From contig NZ_WJXB01000003.1 of NCBI RefSeq assembly GCF_009664975.1, forward strand, positions 496,001 to 560,000: 64,000 nucleotides of DNA, given 5' to 3'. The translations under genes were made by a program, and so were the position numbers. This DNA is from Paenibacillus monticola. GTDB taxonomy: Bacteria > Bacillota > Bacilli > Paenibacillales > Paenibacillaceae. Positions 1 through 8,924 of this stretch are shown here, piece after piece. The notes under the pieces are model-generated. The model was not told where the DNA came from. It ran no database searches and was given only the letters and a program-made list of their open reading frames with translations. The number at the start of each line of letters is the position of its first letter. Position 1 is the first letter of the stretch.

Positions 1-92
1 TATTAGTAAGCGTTTCCAGCACGGCCTGAGTAATGTTTTTCCTATTATATTACATACATCTATCCTAAGTGAATCTTTATTTTAATAAAATA

Positions 93-131
93 AAAAAGCC
101 CCTTCCCCCTATTAACGGGAAAAAGGAGCCA
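93..131 (-). terminator. Terminator of the HxlR regulator gene
   Basis: On the minus strand a GC-rich imperfect hairpin (GGCTCC arm, AAGGGGC arm) is followed by a run of T residues, 25 bases past the HxlR stop. The form is that of an intrinsic terminator. The stem contains a mismatch and a G-U pair. Confidence 0.6.
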
Positions 132-156
132 GCCCTCATCATTTACTGTAGATGAA

Positions 157-474
157 CTACTCTACCCAGCTCTCGGCCCAAGATTGAATCTGCTGCATAA
201 CAGGCTCCAGCGCATGGCCCTTGTCGGTCAGTTCATACTCAATGCGTACCGGTGTTTCCGGGTACACATGGCGTACCAGAATACCTTCGCATTCCAAATC
301 CTTCATCCGCTCAGATAGCATCTTATCGCTCATTAATGGAATCAGACCGGAAATATCTTTAAAGCGTTTCGGTCCGCTCATTAATGTCTGAATAATAAGT
401 CCATTCCATCGTTTGCCTAAGAAAGAGAAGGCAGTTTCGAATCTGGGGCACATCGTTAACTGATGTTGTTCCAT
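157..474 (-). CDS. HxlR-family winged-helix transcriptional regulator
   Basis: This is a 105-residue DNA-binding protein. HxlR members are small dimeric winged-helix repressors or activators, often of redox or aldehyde stress genes. The family pattern is clear: an early Cys in a CPRF motif (about residue 9), then a GKRW segment, a recognition-helix stretch around SDKMLSERMKDLE, and the wing near RIEYELTDKG. The ATG at 474 is preferred because AGAGGTGAG sits 4 bases upstream; the GTG at 483 lies inside that site. A short inverted repeat lies upstream at 501-515, so autoregulation is plausible. No divergent target gene is adjacent, so the regulon cannot be guessed. Confidence 0.9.
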   Translation of the reverse strand: MEQHQLTMCPRFETAFSFLGKRWNGLIIQTLMSGPKRFKDISGLIPLMSDKMLSERMKDLECEGILVRHVYPETPVRIEYELTDKGHALEPVMQQIQSWAESWVE

Positions 475-500
475 TGTTCTCACCTCTCACTAGTGAAGCT

Positions 501-515
501 TACTATTAGTTAGTA
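501..515. promoter_or_regulatory. Possible HxlR operator
   Basis: TACTA-N5-TAGTA inverted repeat about 30 bases upstream of the HxlR start codon, in an AT-rich promoter-like stretch. HxlR proteins bind short dyads near their own promoters. The assignment rests on position and symmetry only. Confidence 0.4.
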
Positions 516-599
516 TATATAATTTTACCACATTTTAATCGGGATGAACATCGTTTCCCAAAAAAAAGTTCATCTGCCTTAAATATTATATCTTTAATG

Positions 600-923
600 T
601 CAATCCTCGGTGCCTGCGGACGGTGCCCTTTGGGATATGGCCTCCGTTACAACAAAGCCAAGATCATCGTTTCCATAGAGCGAAAGTACTCCAAGAACGG
701 TATCATCGGATATAAACCCCGCCTCTTCTAAGGATACCGTCAGTGCTAACGCATTACTAAGCGCCTCATTCCCCGCCTGCTCTGGGTAAGCTTGTAAATA
801 CAAGCTGTGCGGGTCCAGATTGTTATTAACACACCACTGGGCAAACACAAGGATCATCATCTCTTCATCACGTTTATAGCTTTCGATGATCTGCTCTTCC
901 ATCGATTTACGGTCATCTTCCAA
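600..923 (-). CDS. Hypothetical protein, 107 aa
   Basis: An acidic, soluble, mostly helical protein that I cannot place in a family. It has no signal peptide, membrane segment or Cys motif. The start is TTG at 923, with AGGAG seven bases upstream; an in-frame ATG at 902 lacks such a site. It lies 24 bases downstream of the Gfo/Idh/MocA gene on the same strand and could be its co-transcribed partner. The coding sequence looks intact and codon use resembles the neighbours. Function unknown. Confidence 0.7.
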   Translation of the reverse strand: MEDDRKSMEEQIIESYKRDEEMMILVFAQWCVNNNLDPHSLYLQAYPEQAGNEALSNALALTVSLEEAGFISDDTVLGVLSLYGNDDLGFVVTEAISQRAPSAGTED

Positions 924-947
924 TAGCCTGCTCCTTTCTGCGATCCG

Positions 948-1883
948 TTAACCGGTCAGCTCTGCTGCCAGTATATGACTTGGCAATACAGCTGAAGCAG
1001 CAACTCCGCATTGCTCTGGTGTATCTAAGTTGCTCAGAAAATGATCGACTACTCCAGCAAAACCTCTTCTGTCCAGAATAGTATCCCAACTTCCGAAGCT
1101 CTGGCTGCGCGGCAACGCACCATTCTCGTAGAGCACCGCTTTATCCATATCGGCTACTTCCACTGATCTTCCATGCCCATGCAGCTCCACTTTCTCTTGA
1201 TCTGCACCGGCATCACGAACCATACTATACGTACCAACCGTACCATTCGCCCAACCCAACATCCCGGAGGATTGTAATAATCGCCCATCTGTACCTGATT
1301 GCAGATTGCTGTGCAGCAGCTCATAATCACCGCCGCATAGCCACAGCAGCAAATCGAGCATGTGAATCAGATCATCATGCACAGTTTCATGGCTGCTGCT
1401 GGCTTGTTGCTTCGTGCGATGCTTAATCGCACTGCAGTGGCTAATGCCACCCGCCTTCTCCAGCCAGGCCTTAGCAGCAGCATACATCGGAGCATACCGA
1501 CGGTTAAAGCCCACGGCCAATAGAAGCCCTTTATCTTCAGCAAGCGCTACCATCCGCCTGGATTCTCCCAGATCATAGGAAAGAGGTTTATCCACATATA
1601 CCGCTACTCCATGCTGAAGGCATTGTGTGACGATATCGTAATGGGTTGGCGTGGGACTATGTACGAATACGGCATCGAGCTCCCAGGACAATAACTCATC
1701 TAAATGGGTGGTCCCTTTAGCTAAACGGTACATGTCCATCGCACTTTGCACCGTTGTCGGTGAATGGCTGAGTACGCCTACGACCTCTGCATGATCATGG
1801 CGGGAGAGCAGCGGCAGGTAGACTTTACGGGCAATATCGCCAATTCCGATCATGGCCACTCTTTTTCGTTCAGCACTACTCAT
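948..1883 (-). CDS. Gfo/Idh/MocA-family NAD(P)-dependent oxidoreductase
   Basis: A 311-residue cytoplasmic dehydrogenase of the family acting on sugars, inositols and related polyols. The N-terminal Rossmann fold is shown by the dinucleotide motif GIGDIARKVY (about residues 13-22). The family EKP-type catalytic signature appears as VDKPLS (about residue 97), with the lysine kept. The second half has the alpha/beta substrate domain with HETVHDDLIHMLDLLLWL, placing the usual active-site His-Asp pair. GGGGG lies 10 bases before the ATG. Length is slightly below the family mean of about 330-350. The substrate cannot be told from sequence. Confidence 0.9.
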   Translation of the reverse strand: MSSAERKRVAMIGIGDIARKVYLPLLSRHDHAEVVGVLSHSPTTVQSAMDMYRLAKGTTHLDELLSWELDAVFVHSPTPTHYDIVTQCLQHGVAVYVDKPLSYDLGESRRMVALAEDKGLLLAVGFNRRYAPMYAAAKAWLEKAGGISHCSAIKHRTKQQASSSHETVHDDLIHMLDLLLWLCGGDYELLHSNLQSGTDGRLLQSSGMLGWANGTVGTYSMVRDAGADQEKVELHGHGRSVEVADMDKAVLYENGALPRSQSFGSWDTILDRRGFAGVVDHFLSNLDTPEQCGVAASAVLPSHILAAELTG

Positions 1884-2041
1884 AGGTGTATATCCCCCTC
1901 AATACCGGGAATTTTCCATTCCCGTATGTCTCTTTAAGCTATTATACCAAGACATAAGGCAGTGACAAATGATCTTTGCTTCAATAATTAGTTTTTTTTC
2001 AGTATGATGAGAGCATTGAGCGGAAGAAGGGGCATATTAAG

Positions 2042-2662
2042 ATGAGAAAATGGCTGGTGGCGATCCTGTATGTTTCGGGCATAAGCATCGCGTTTATCTA
2101 CAGATATAACATCCTAAGCTGGATGAAGCAGGATCATAATATAATCCTATCCATTGGTACCGCCACTTTACTGGCGATGTTCCCAGTCGTGCCCTATAAA
2201 GCCATCATTGGCTTGTACGGATATGCTTACGGGAGTCTGAGTGGTGCGATGATCTGCTGGTTGGCTACCAATCTGGCTGCTGCCATTATGTTCGGCGGGA
2301 CCAAATATTTGTTCCGACACAAAGCGAGAAGCTATTTGGCTTCCGTGCCGATGCTTGAAAAGTTCACGGCTGCCGTGGAACGGCGCCCTTTCGCCTCTGT
2401 AGTACTAGCTCGACTGGCACCAGTTATCCCACAGACTGTCGTTAACGTCTACGCAGGGGCTGCCGGACTTCCTTTCTGGAGTTATATTGCTGCTTCAGCT
2501 GTCGGTAAAATACCCGGGATAGCCTTATTCGCCTTTCTCGGTGGCAATGTATTTCAACATCCCAAAAGTGCTGTTATCGCCATCATTATCTACGCCGCTG
2601 TGCTGGCTCTTGCCGGCTGGTCCCTACGCCCCCCTTCACCGGATGGGAAGAATCATATTTAA
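2042..2662 (+). CDS. TVP38/TMEM64 (VTT domain) membrane protein
   Basis: A 206-residue integral membrane protein of the DedA/VTT superfamily, whose members move or scramble lipids or act in envelope homeostasis. About five to six hydrophobic segments are visible. The central VTT core contains the glycine-rich GLYGYAYGSLSGA segment and the re-entrant-loop motif VVLARLAPVIPQTVVNVYAGAAG (about residues 120-142) with the conserved Arg and Pro residues. GAAGGGG precedes the ATG at 2042. It is a single gene, divergent from the oxidoreductase. Codon use is ordinary. Confidence 0.85.
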   Translation: MRKWLVAILYVSGISIAFIYRYNILSWMKQDHNIILSIGTATLLAMFPVVPYKAIIGLYGYAYGSLSGAMICWLATNLAAAIMFGGTKYLFRHKARSYLASVPMLEKFTAAVERRPFASVVLARLAPVIPQTVVNVYAGAAGLPFWSYIAASAVGKIPGIALFAFLGGNVFQHPKSAVIAIIIYAAVLALAGWSLRPPSPDGKNHI

Positions 2663-2754
2663 ACTAACCTTGTTCAAGCTGGCAGACGATGCTTTTTTGC
2701 TTTATAATTAGATTGTGATCTATTTAATTGCATTCTGTGAATGGAGGGAAATTA

Positions 2755-3750
2755 ATGAGTGATGTTCAACATAACGATATAGGGTCAAAGACGGAAAAGG
2801 CAACGTTCGCAGGTGGATGCTTCTGGTGTATGGTAACCCCATTTGAGGAGCTGCCCGGCATCATTGAAGTGGTCTCTGGTTACACCGGCGGTCATACCGT
2901 GAATCCAACCTATGAGGAGGTTTGCTCGGAAACTACAGGACATGTAGAGGCTGTGCAGATCACCTTTGATCCAGATATTTTCCCATACAGCAAATTGCTC
3001 GAACTGTTCTGGCAGCAGATTGATCCAACCGATGCAGGTGGACAATTCTATGACCGTGGCACTTCTTACGGAACCGCCATCTTCACGCATAGTGAAGAAC
3101 AACGTCAGCAAGCTGAAGCCTCCAAGGTAGCTTTACAGAACAGCGGTCGCTTCACCAAGCCGATTATCACCCCAATCCTTCCGGCAGTAGCTTTCTACCG
3201 AGCGGAAGAATATCACCAAGGGTATCATCACAAGAACCCAGCACATTACAAGCGCTACCGTAAAGGGTCAGGCCGGGACGCTTTTATCGAGAATCACTGG
3301 ACGCATAAAGAGGACAAAAAAAGCCTAAAGGAGCGCTTAACTCCGCTGCAATATGAAGTAACGCAGAATAGCGCTACGGAATCTCCTTTCCGCAATGATT
3401 TCTGGGATCACCACGGAGATGGGATTTATGTAGATATCGTATCGGGCGAGCCGTTATTCAGCTCATTGGACAAATTCGATTCCGACTGCGGCTGGCCCAG
3501 CTTCACGGGTCCAATTCGGAAATACTCCGTTAAAGAAAAAACAGATCTCACCCATTTAATGATCCGTACGGAAGTACGAAGCAAAGTAGCCGATTCTCAT
3601 CTGGGCCATGTCTTCAATGATGGTCCCGGAGCGGACGGCCTGCGCTACTGCATTAATTCCGCGGCTCTACGATTTGTGCCCAAAGAGGATTTGGAGCAGG
3701 AAGGTTATGGAGAGTATCGCGCTCTTTTTCAGGGGATGTCTCATAAGTAA
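2755..3750 (+). CDS. msrAB: Bifunctional methionine sulfoxide reductase MsrA-MsrB
   Basis: A 331-residue fused repair enzyme that reduces both S- and R-methionine sulfoxide in proteins. The MsrA domain comes first: GGCFWCM (about residues 20-26) holds the catalytic Cys, followed by GYTGGH. The MsrB domain begins near residue 195 and carries CGWPSF, the GHVFNDGP loop and the catalytic Cys in [11 protein letters not shown] near the end. The MsrB domain lacks the paired CxxC zinc motifs. The ATG at 2755 has GGAGGG eight bases upstream; the TTG at 2728 has no site. No signal peptide, so it acts in the cytoplasm. A bidirectional terminator follows. Confidence 0.95.
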   Translation: MSDVQHNDIGSKTEKATFAGGCFWCMVTPFEELPGIIEVVSGYTGGHTVNPTYEEVCSETTGHVEAVQITFDPDIFPYSKLLELFWQQIDPTDAGGQFYDRGTSYGTAIFTHSEEQRQQAEASKVALQNSGRFTKPIITPILPAVAFYRAEEYHQGYHHKNPAHYKRYRKGSGRDAFIENHWTHKEDKKSLKERLTPLQYEVTQNSATESPFRNDFWDHHGDGIYVDIVSGEPLFSSLDKFDSDCGWPSFTGPIRKYSVKEKTDLTHLMIRTEVRSKVADSHLGHVFNDGPGADGLRYCINSAALRFVPKEDLEQEGYGEYRALFQGMSHK

Positions 3751-3763
3751 ACCGTACAATGCT

Positions 3764-3804
3764 AAAAAACAGCAGGTCTCCCGTTATGGGGACTTGCTGT
3801 TTTT
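3764..3804. terminator. Bidirectional terminator between msrAB and the GNAT gene
   Basis: Near-perfect hairpin with arms AAAAACAGCAGGTC and GACTTGCTGTTTTT around a 12-base loop. A-rich and T-rich flanks on both sides suit both convergent genes. Confidence 0.85.
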
Positions 3805-3807
3805 GGG

Positions 3808-4221
3808 TTAATCAAGAAGGAACAAATTCATTCCCGGCGCATCCACTGCTCTAGCCTGAAATCCGAATTTCTCATAAAATCCTTGTTTCCCTTTGGCAGA
3901 TGCCAGTTGAATCCAGCGTATCCCTTTATCTTTGGCGTGGGTAATAAGCCGACTTAAGATGTCTTTGCCCAGACCTTGATTCTGATATTCAGGGAGTACC
4001 ATCATCTCACAAATAAAACATTGTATTATGCCGTCGGAGACCATGCGACCTGAAGCCACAAGCTTATCGCCGTCATAGACCGTTACAATGTACCAGCTAT
4101 TTCGGGCTGCTTCATGGAGCATTTCTTGGGTCCAATCTCCCTCCGGATTCCAACCAGTCGATTGAAATAATTGAAAGTAATCCTCTTTATCCGGATTACC
4201 CGTGCGAAAAGAAAAGGGCAA
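3808..4221 (-). CDS. GNAT-family N-acetyltransferase
   Basis: A 137-residue GNAT protein that would transfer an acetyl group from acetyl-CoA to an amine. The acetyl-CoA binding motif A is seen as VLPEYQNQGLGKDILSRLI (about residues 76-94), with the Q/R-x-x-G-x-G/A core as QNQGLG. The C-terminal FYEKFGF motif B is present. A TTG start at 4221 is chosen because GGAGG lies eight bases upstream and the protein then begins near the conserved FRTGNPDKEDY segment; the GTG at 4239 has no site. The substrate is unknown. Confidence 0.85.
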   Translation of the reverse strand: MPFSFRTGNPDKEDYFQLFQSTGWNPEGDWTQEMLHEAARNSWYIVTVYDGDKLVASGRMVSDGIIQCFICEMMVLPEYQNQGLGKDILSRLITHAKDKGIRWIQLASAKGKQGFYEKFGFQARAVDAPGMNLFLLD

Positions 4222-4293
4222 AACAGCCACCTCCAACACTCATTCTTGTTAGAACCAACAGCTTATTCTAAAATTCATTAATGACTCAAAGCC

Positions 4294-4373
4294 AAAATCA
4301 GAAGTTGACCTGTTGTGAGTAGAAACGCTACGACCCTCCGCTCCATCCGCACGTTTAGTTAACCTCTGATTTT
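4294..4373. repeat. Intergenic palindromic element
   Basis: Imperfect inverted repeat with arms AAAATCAGAAGTT and AACCTCTGATTTT around a loop of about 55 bases, between the GNAT and DUF4349 genes. It resembles in style the longer intergenic palindromes at 16609-16679 and 41350-41459. It may be a dispersed intergenic repeat or an RNA stem; no U-tail makes it a convincing terminator. Confidence 0.5.
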
Positions 4374-4396
4374 TAGATAGAACCTCATTCATTTCA

Positions 4397-5503
4397 CTAT
4401 TCCTCTTTATTCTCTTCCTCTTTGATACTTTCCTTCACTTCTTGACGGCTGGTCTGACGAATCCGCTCAGTCCCATCATTGCGTTGACGTAATGCGTTCT
4501 TACGGAACCATAAGACAATCGCCAGAACAATACCTACAACAATTAGAAGTGGAAGAGCTCCTGCTAAGATGACAACGATCCACTGGAACGTAACAGATAT
4601 CGCATGTAGACTAGCATTCAAAGCAGAAGAAGCCCGATCCATCAGCGGTCCTTGATCTGTTTCTTCCTTATCTACAACGGCCTTATCGGTCTGATACAGA
4701 CGCAGCTCTACCGTGGAGAAGGAAACATTCTGGTCAATATAACGCATTCTGCCCTTAATTTGCTCGATTTGCTCTTGAATGGCACCCAGCTCATTCGCAA
4801 AGGAGACTAGATCACTTGATTTTGTCGCTTTTTTCATAAACTCGGTATATTGAACTTCCATCAATTGCTTAGCCTTCAGCCGTGATCCCAGATCGACGTA
4901 TTCCTCGGAGACATCCTGTCCTTTAATGCTGCGCTCCAGCTTCTCATGTTTAACCTTATCCAGATTGCTCAGAAAAGAGGAGAAGCCAGAAGCTGGCACT
5001 TTCAGAATAAATGTTCCGCCCTGTTCGTATTCAGCACTAGTTTCTGTAAATTCGATAATATAACCATTTGCCAAACTAACCATATTGCGGATTTCAGTTT
5101 GCGCTTTAGCGTAATTCTCTACCTCCATGTTGAGATTGGCATGGTAGATCAGCTTCATATTTAGCCCGGCTACAACATCATTCCCGGTAAATCCAGCTGT
5201 TCCGTCAGCTGCATTCTCTGCTGTCGAGCTCTGGATGACTGTATCCTGGTCCCCACCAGTTTGCACAGCCGCCCCCTTTGAGGCTGGCGCAACAGCCGTC
5301 GATGCTAAACTCTCCGAGGATTCCGTCTTATTCAAGGGAGCAGCAGCAGTATCTGCCGTATTAGATACAGCTTCACCTGAATCAGACTTACTGAGACCTC
5401 CCCTGTCAGCAGCTGAATTATTGTCACTGCCCCCCGAACCACAGCCCGCTAAAGCAATTGCAAGAATTAATAAACATAAGTAGTGCAGACCCCATTTTCG
5501 CAT
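4397..5503 (-). CDS. DUF4349 domain-containing lipoprotein
   Basis: A 368-residue membrane-anchored surface protein of unknown biochemical role. The N-terminus is a lipoprotein signal ending in the lipobox LAGC (Cys about residue 20), followed by a low-complexity Ser/Ala/Asp linker to about residue 110. The DUF4349 domain covers about residues 115-275 and includes a coiled-coil segment around ELGAIQEQIEQIKGRM. One transmembrane helix (about residues 305-335) and a charged cytoplasmic tail end the protein. GGAGGT lies six bases before the ATG at 5503; the ATG at 5509 overlaps that site. Lipid anchor and C-terminal helix would tether both ends to the membrane. Confidence 0.9.
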   Translation of the reverse strand: MRKWGLHYLCLLILAIALAGCGSGGSDNNSAADRGGLSKSDSGEAVSNTADTAAAPLNKTESSESLASTAVAPASKGAAVQTGGDQDTVIQSSTAENAADGTAGFTGNDVVAGLNMKLIYHANLNMEVENYAKAQTEIRNMVSLANGYIIEFTETSAEYEQGGTFILKVPASGFSSFLSNLDKVKHEKLERSIKGQDVSEEYVDLGSRLKAKQLMEVQYTEFMKKATKSSDLVSFANELGAIQEQIEQIKGRMRYIDQNVSFSTVELRLYQTDKAVVDKEETDQGPLMDRASSALNASLHAISVTFQWIVVILAGALPLLIVVGIVLAIVLWFRKNALRQRNDGTERIRQTSRQEVKESIKEEENKEE

Positions 5504-5819
5504 ACTCATACCTCCAGAAGTGTAGTGTGAACCTTACTTTCTTTGGTTTTTCTTACTTTCAGCTCCGGAATGTCTGTTATATGTACAGCTCTCTTTCCCG
5601 GGACTCTTTCTATTGACGTTTCCAGAAGCTGGAAGGTTGCAGTGAAATAGGAGGGAAGACATACTTATTTTGTATTTTTTTCAAATAGGCTGGAGTACGA
5701 CAAATACCCTCTATTCATAATGAATGAGGGTAATGTTCTGTTCGGACAAGCTCCACCTTGCTGAACAAGTGATTCATTTAATATTGCTGTCCATTCACTA
5801 GCAAAGGAGGTGAATCCTC

Positions 5820-5897
5820 ATGGCAAAAGACGTAATGTGTATAAATGATGAGCTAAAGGAACCGTCCATGGTTCCTTCTTTTCTTTTTTTATTCTAA
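5820..5897 (+). CDS. Truncated DUF1540-like small ORF, 25 aa
   Basis: A short ORF with an excellent ribosome site (AAAGGAGG, nine bases before the ATG). It begins MAKDVMC, which resembles the start of DUF1540 Cys-rich small proteins (typically MAKDVLC followed by more Cys residues). After about nine residues the resemblance stops, and the frame runs into the hairpin and T-run at 5854-5890. I infer a truncated DUF1540 gene whose body was lost, or a leader peptide ahead of a terminator. Confidence 0.45.
   Translation: MAKDVMCINDELKEPSMVPSFLFLF
5854..5890 (+). terminator. Terminator inside the small ORF
   Basis: Hairpin AAGGAACC-GTCCAT-GGTTCCTT followed by TCTTTTCTTTTTTT, a classic plus-strand intrinsic terminator. 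It overlaps the last third of the 25-codon ORF. The rest of the gene-free stretch 5510-5932 shows only AT-rich DNA and an ATTCAT/ATGAAT dyad near 5711-5726. Confidence 0.8.
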
Positions 5898-5932
5898 CAA
5901 CAATGAGAACTATTATCAAGTGGCTAATTATT

Positions 5933-8224
5933 TTAGCGGCTAACGACTCTCTCCCGTACGATAATGGCAGCCTGTACCATGTTGCGCAGTGCGCCTTCGG
6001 TTTCCGGCCAGCCACGTGTTTTGAGTCCGCAATCCGGATTAATCCAGAACTGCTCCGGCTCTAGCACTCGCAGGGCGCGGTCAATATTCGAGGTCATTTC
6101 TTCTACACCGGGTACGCGCGGGCTGTGAATATCATATACACCAAGGCCGATGCCTTTATCATATTCCTGCTCCTCGAAGCTGACAATCAGCTCCCCATGA
6201 CTGCGTGAGGTTTCAATCGAGATTACATCGGCATCCATAGCCGAAATCGAATCGATCATATCATTAAATTCGCTATAGCACATGTGGGTATGCACCTGCG
6301 TGGTATCCTTGACATGATTCGTCGCAATACGAAACGACTTCACTGCCCATTGCAGATAATGCTCTCGGTCTTCAGCCTTCAAGGGCAGCCCTTCACGAAT
6401 AGCAGGCTCATCCACCTGAATCATTTCTATGCCTGCACTTTCCAGCGCCAGCACTTCATGGCGCAGGGCCAGAGCAATCTGGTTCGCTACTGCTTCGCGG
6501 CTCAGGTCATCCCGTACGAACGACCAGTTCAGAATAGTAACCGGACCGGTGAGCATCCCTTTTACCGGGAGCTTCGTGAGGGACTGAGCATAGACGCTTT
6601 CTTTTACAGTCATAGGTTCAATAAAAGCAATATCCGCGTAGATTACCGGCGGTTTAACACAACGGGAGCCATAGGACTGGACCCAGCCGTTTCGTGTAAA
6701 CAGGTAACCCGCCAGCTTCTCACCAAAGAACTCCACCATATCTGTCCGTTCGAATTCTCCGTGAACCAGTACATCCAGGCCCAAATTCTCCTGAAAGGTG
6801 ATGGCTTCCTCAATCTGCTTGCGGATGAACAAGTCATAGCGCTCCTGATTCCAGACACCTTTGCGCCATTTCAGCCGGGCTTGGCGTACCTCCACCGTCT
6901 GCGGGAAGCTGCCAATGGTCGTTGTCGGCAGCAGAGGTAGCTGCCACTTCTGCTGCTGTACCTTGACGCGCTCCGCGAAAGGCAAACTGCGGTTATCCGG
7001 CAGAGCTGCAAGTCCGCGGACCTGCTCGGCCACATCCTGCCGAGCACGTTCTGGAAGGGCGCGAAAGGCAGCCAGCGCTTCGCGACTTGTGGCAAGTGCA
7101 GCGGCGGAAGCTTCCCCGCCACCTACAGCCGCACCGATCAAGGTTAGCTCGGCCAGCTTCTCATCGGCGAAGGCTAAGGCGTTCTTCACCGTCAGCTTCA
7201 GCTTATCCTCACCTTGTACCGTTACCGGCACATGCAGCAAACTCGAAGAGGGCTGTAGAATCAATTGGTCGAGGGCCACATGGGCAGCCAGCTTCTCCAC
7301 GAGCTGCAGCTTGGCATCCAGATCTGAGCGCCAAATGTTGCGTCCATCAATAATGCCAGCCCCCAGCCATTTATCCTCCGGCCAACCTAGACGTTGAATG
7401 GATTCCAGGTTCGCTCCTCCATCATGTACGAAGTCGAGTCCTAAACCCTGCACCGGCAACTTAAGCAGCGCCTCCAGCGGTTCAGCAGCTTCGAAATAGG
7501 TCTGGAGCATAATATTCAAGCCCGGTACAGCAGCTGCTAGGGTCTGATAAATGTTCTCCAGCAGGCTTTGGTCTTCTTCACTTAACCCGCTAACTATGGC
7601 TGGTTCATCGATCTGAACCCAAGCTACACCTTCTGCCTCAAGCTCTTGCAGCAGTTGCACATACACGGGAAGAAAACGCCCGGCAACGTCGGCAATATCA
7701 GTCGATGGGAATCCCTTGGACAGCTTTAAGAAGGTATACAGTCCTACAATTACAGGTTTGCCTTCAATCCCCGCCTGCTCTTTGGCGAAACGGTAGGCAG
7801 CCAGCGGTTTATTCTCGGTCAGGCGCGGCGTCTGCCGGCCAATTTCTGGAACGATATAATGATAGTTCGTATTGAACCATTTTGTCATTTCGCAAGCTGT
7901 GGCTCTCGTATTGCCGCGTGCCATGCCAAAATAAAGTTCAAGTGGGATGTCGCCACCCTCATAATCATAGCGTGGAGGTACGATGCCGAACATAACCGCC
8001 GTATCCAGCACATGATCATAGAAGGTAAAATCATTGACCGGAATAAGCTCAATTCCCGCTTCCTTTTGGGTCAATAAATGCTGGAGCTGGATCCCTGCCA
8101 TTTCGGAACGAAACGTGGCTTCATCCGTCTTGCCGGACCAGAACGCTTCCAGTGTCTTTTTCCACTCCCGGTTCTTGCCGATTCTCGGGTAGCCGAGATT
8201 ACTTACCTTCACCTTGTTCGTCAT
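5933..8224 (-). CDS. metE: Cobalamin-independent methionine synthase MetE
   Basis: A 763-residue cytoplasmic enzyme (5-methyltetrahydropteroyltriglutamate-homocysteine methyltransferase) making methionine from homocysteine without B12. The two-barrel layout is complete. The N-terminal half starts NLGYPRIGKNREWKK and the C-terminal half starts at TTTIGSFPQT (about residue 432). Zinc ligands are visible as HMCYSEF (His and Cys), a downstream Glu in ISIETSRSHGE, and Cys in NPDCGLKTR near the end. AGGAGTG lies upstream of the ATG at 8224, so the upstream ATG at 8248 is not used. Control is by the cobalamin riboswitch and terminator just upstream: B12 should shut the gene off when MetH can work. 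Confidence 0.97.
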   Translation of the reverse strand: MTNKVKVSNLGYPRIGKNREWKKTLEAFWSGKTDEATFRSEMAGIQLQHLLTQKEAGIELIPVNDFTFYDHVLDTAVMFGIVPPRYDYEGGDIPLELYFGMARGNTRATACEMTKWFNTNYHYIVPEIGRQTPRLTENKPLAAYRFAKEQAGIEGKPVIVGLYTFLKLSKGFPSTDIADVAGRFLPVYVQLLQELEAEGVAWVQIDEPAIVSGLSEEDQSLLENIYQTLAAAVPGLNIMLQTYFEAAEPLEALLKLPVQGLGLDFVHDGGANLESIQRLGWPEDKWLGAGIIDGRNIWRSDLDAKLQLVEKLAAHVALDQLILQPSSSLLHVPVTVQGEDKLKLTVKNALAFADEKLAELTLIGAAVGGGEASAAALATSREALAAFRALPERARQDVAEQVRGLAALPDNRSLPFAERVKVQQQKWQLPLLPTTTIGSFPQTVEVRQARLKWRKGVWNQERYDLFIRKQIEEAITFQENLGLDVLVHGEFERTDMVEFFGEKLAGYLFTRNGWVQSYGSRCVKPPVIYADIAFIEPMTVKESVYAQSLTKLPVKGMLTGPVTILNWSFVRDDLSREAVANQIALALRHEVLALESAGIEMIQVDEPAIREGLPLKAEDREHYLQWAVKSFRIATNHVKDTTQVHTHMCYSEFNDMIDSISAMDADVISIETSRSHGELIVSFEEQEYDKGIGLGVYDIHSPRVPGVEEMTSNIDRALRVLEPEQFWINPDCGLKTRGWPETEGALRNMVQAAIIVRERVVSR

Positions 8225-8283
8225 AATCGCAACACTCCTTCTCTCCATCTCTATTTAGGCCATTGATTCGTTCAATTCAAACT

Positions 8284-8326
8284 AAAAGGGCGTCTCTCCC
8301 TACAAAAGTCATAGGGAAAGACGCCC
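8284..8326 (-). terminator. Riboswitch-controlled terminator upstream of metE
   Basis: Long stem GGGCGTC...GACGCCC with inner TCCCTA/TAGGGA arms, followed on the minus strand by TTTTAGTTT. It stands between the cobalamin riboswitch and the metE start, the usual place for an expression-platform terminator. Confidence 0.85.
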
Positions 8327-8390
8327 ATCCTATACCCATGGTTAACGTCTAACACTTCCCTATATCCCGTAGGAAAAGCAGTGCTGTGAA

Positions 8391-8573
8391 ACAGGCAGGT
8401 CTCCTGGCTAACGGCTTCAGCATCCTTAGCAGTCTTCCCGGCAAGTCGTAAACTGCCAGTGACTATAGTTGCTAAGAACTCTTCCGTTACAGTGGCGGGT
8501 CCGCGTCGGTTTCACCGAACTTCCCTTTTAAGCTGACCGGCAATACTACATTCCCGGCAAGCACCTGTCTCCA
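8391..8573 (-). ncRNA. Cobalamin (B12) riboswitch
   Basis: Read on the minus strand, the region has the hallmark elements of the AdoCbl aptamer in order. These are a 5' arm with GGTGCTTGCCGGGAAT, AAAAGGGAA then CGGTGAAACCG, the core GGACCCGCCACTGTAA, and finally the B12 box AGCCAGGAGACCTGCC at 8394-8409. A terminator hairpin follows at 8284-8326, then metE. Riboswitch repression of metE by B12 is well established in other bacteria. The boundaries are approximate. Confidence 0.95.
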
Positions 8574-8843
8574 AATATCAAATATTTAATACGATGTCTT
8601 GAATCTGATGTCATCATACTGTAAGCTCTAGCCGCTCCGCAATAGATTCGCAGGGGTTCGCCCTATAACAATTACCTATACCGGAGTAGGAAAAGCCCGC
8701 TCTATATCATCTCAACCGCCAGTATCGTACCCAGCTGGATCACTATCCTGAACGTATTCTAAACGATAGCTTTGATAGTCATGTGCTACGCCGTGTCTTG
8801 TCCACCTTAAATTTAGGTTATAAGCAAAAGATATAATCCCAAC

Positions 8844-8871
8844 AAAAAAAGCCAACCAGAAACTCTGGCTG
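8844..8871 (-). terminator. Terminator of the yitT-type gene
   Basis: Minus-strand hairpin AGCCAGA...TCTGGTTGGCT followed by TTTTTTTG, about 55 bases after the YitT stop codon. It argues against a 66-codon open frame that spans the same stretch. Confidence 0.75.
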
Positions 8872-8924
8872 ACCTTGATCTTAGTATATCCACGAAATAG
8901 CAACTGATACATGTGCTATTCCAA

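Noticed and set aside
6284..7397. Long plus-strand open frames within metE
   Set aside because: Antisense shadows of a clearly functional metE with biased codon use.
8712..8912. 66-codon minus-strand ORF downstream of the YitT gene
   Set aside because: No ribosome site, no family resemblance, and it spans a good intrinsic terminator at 8844-8871.
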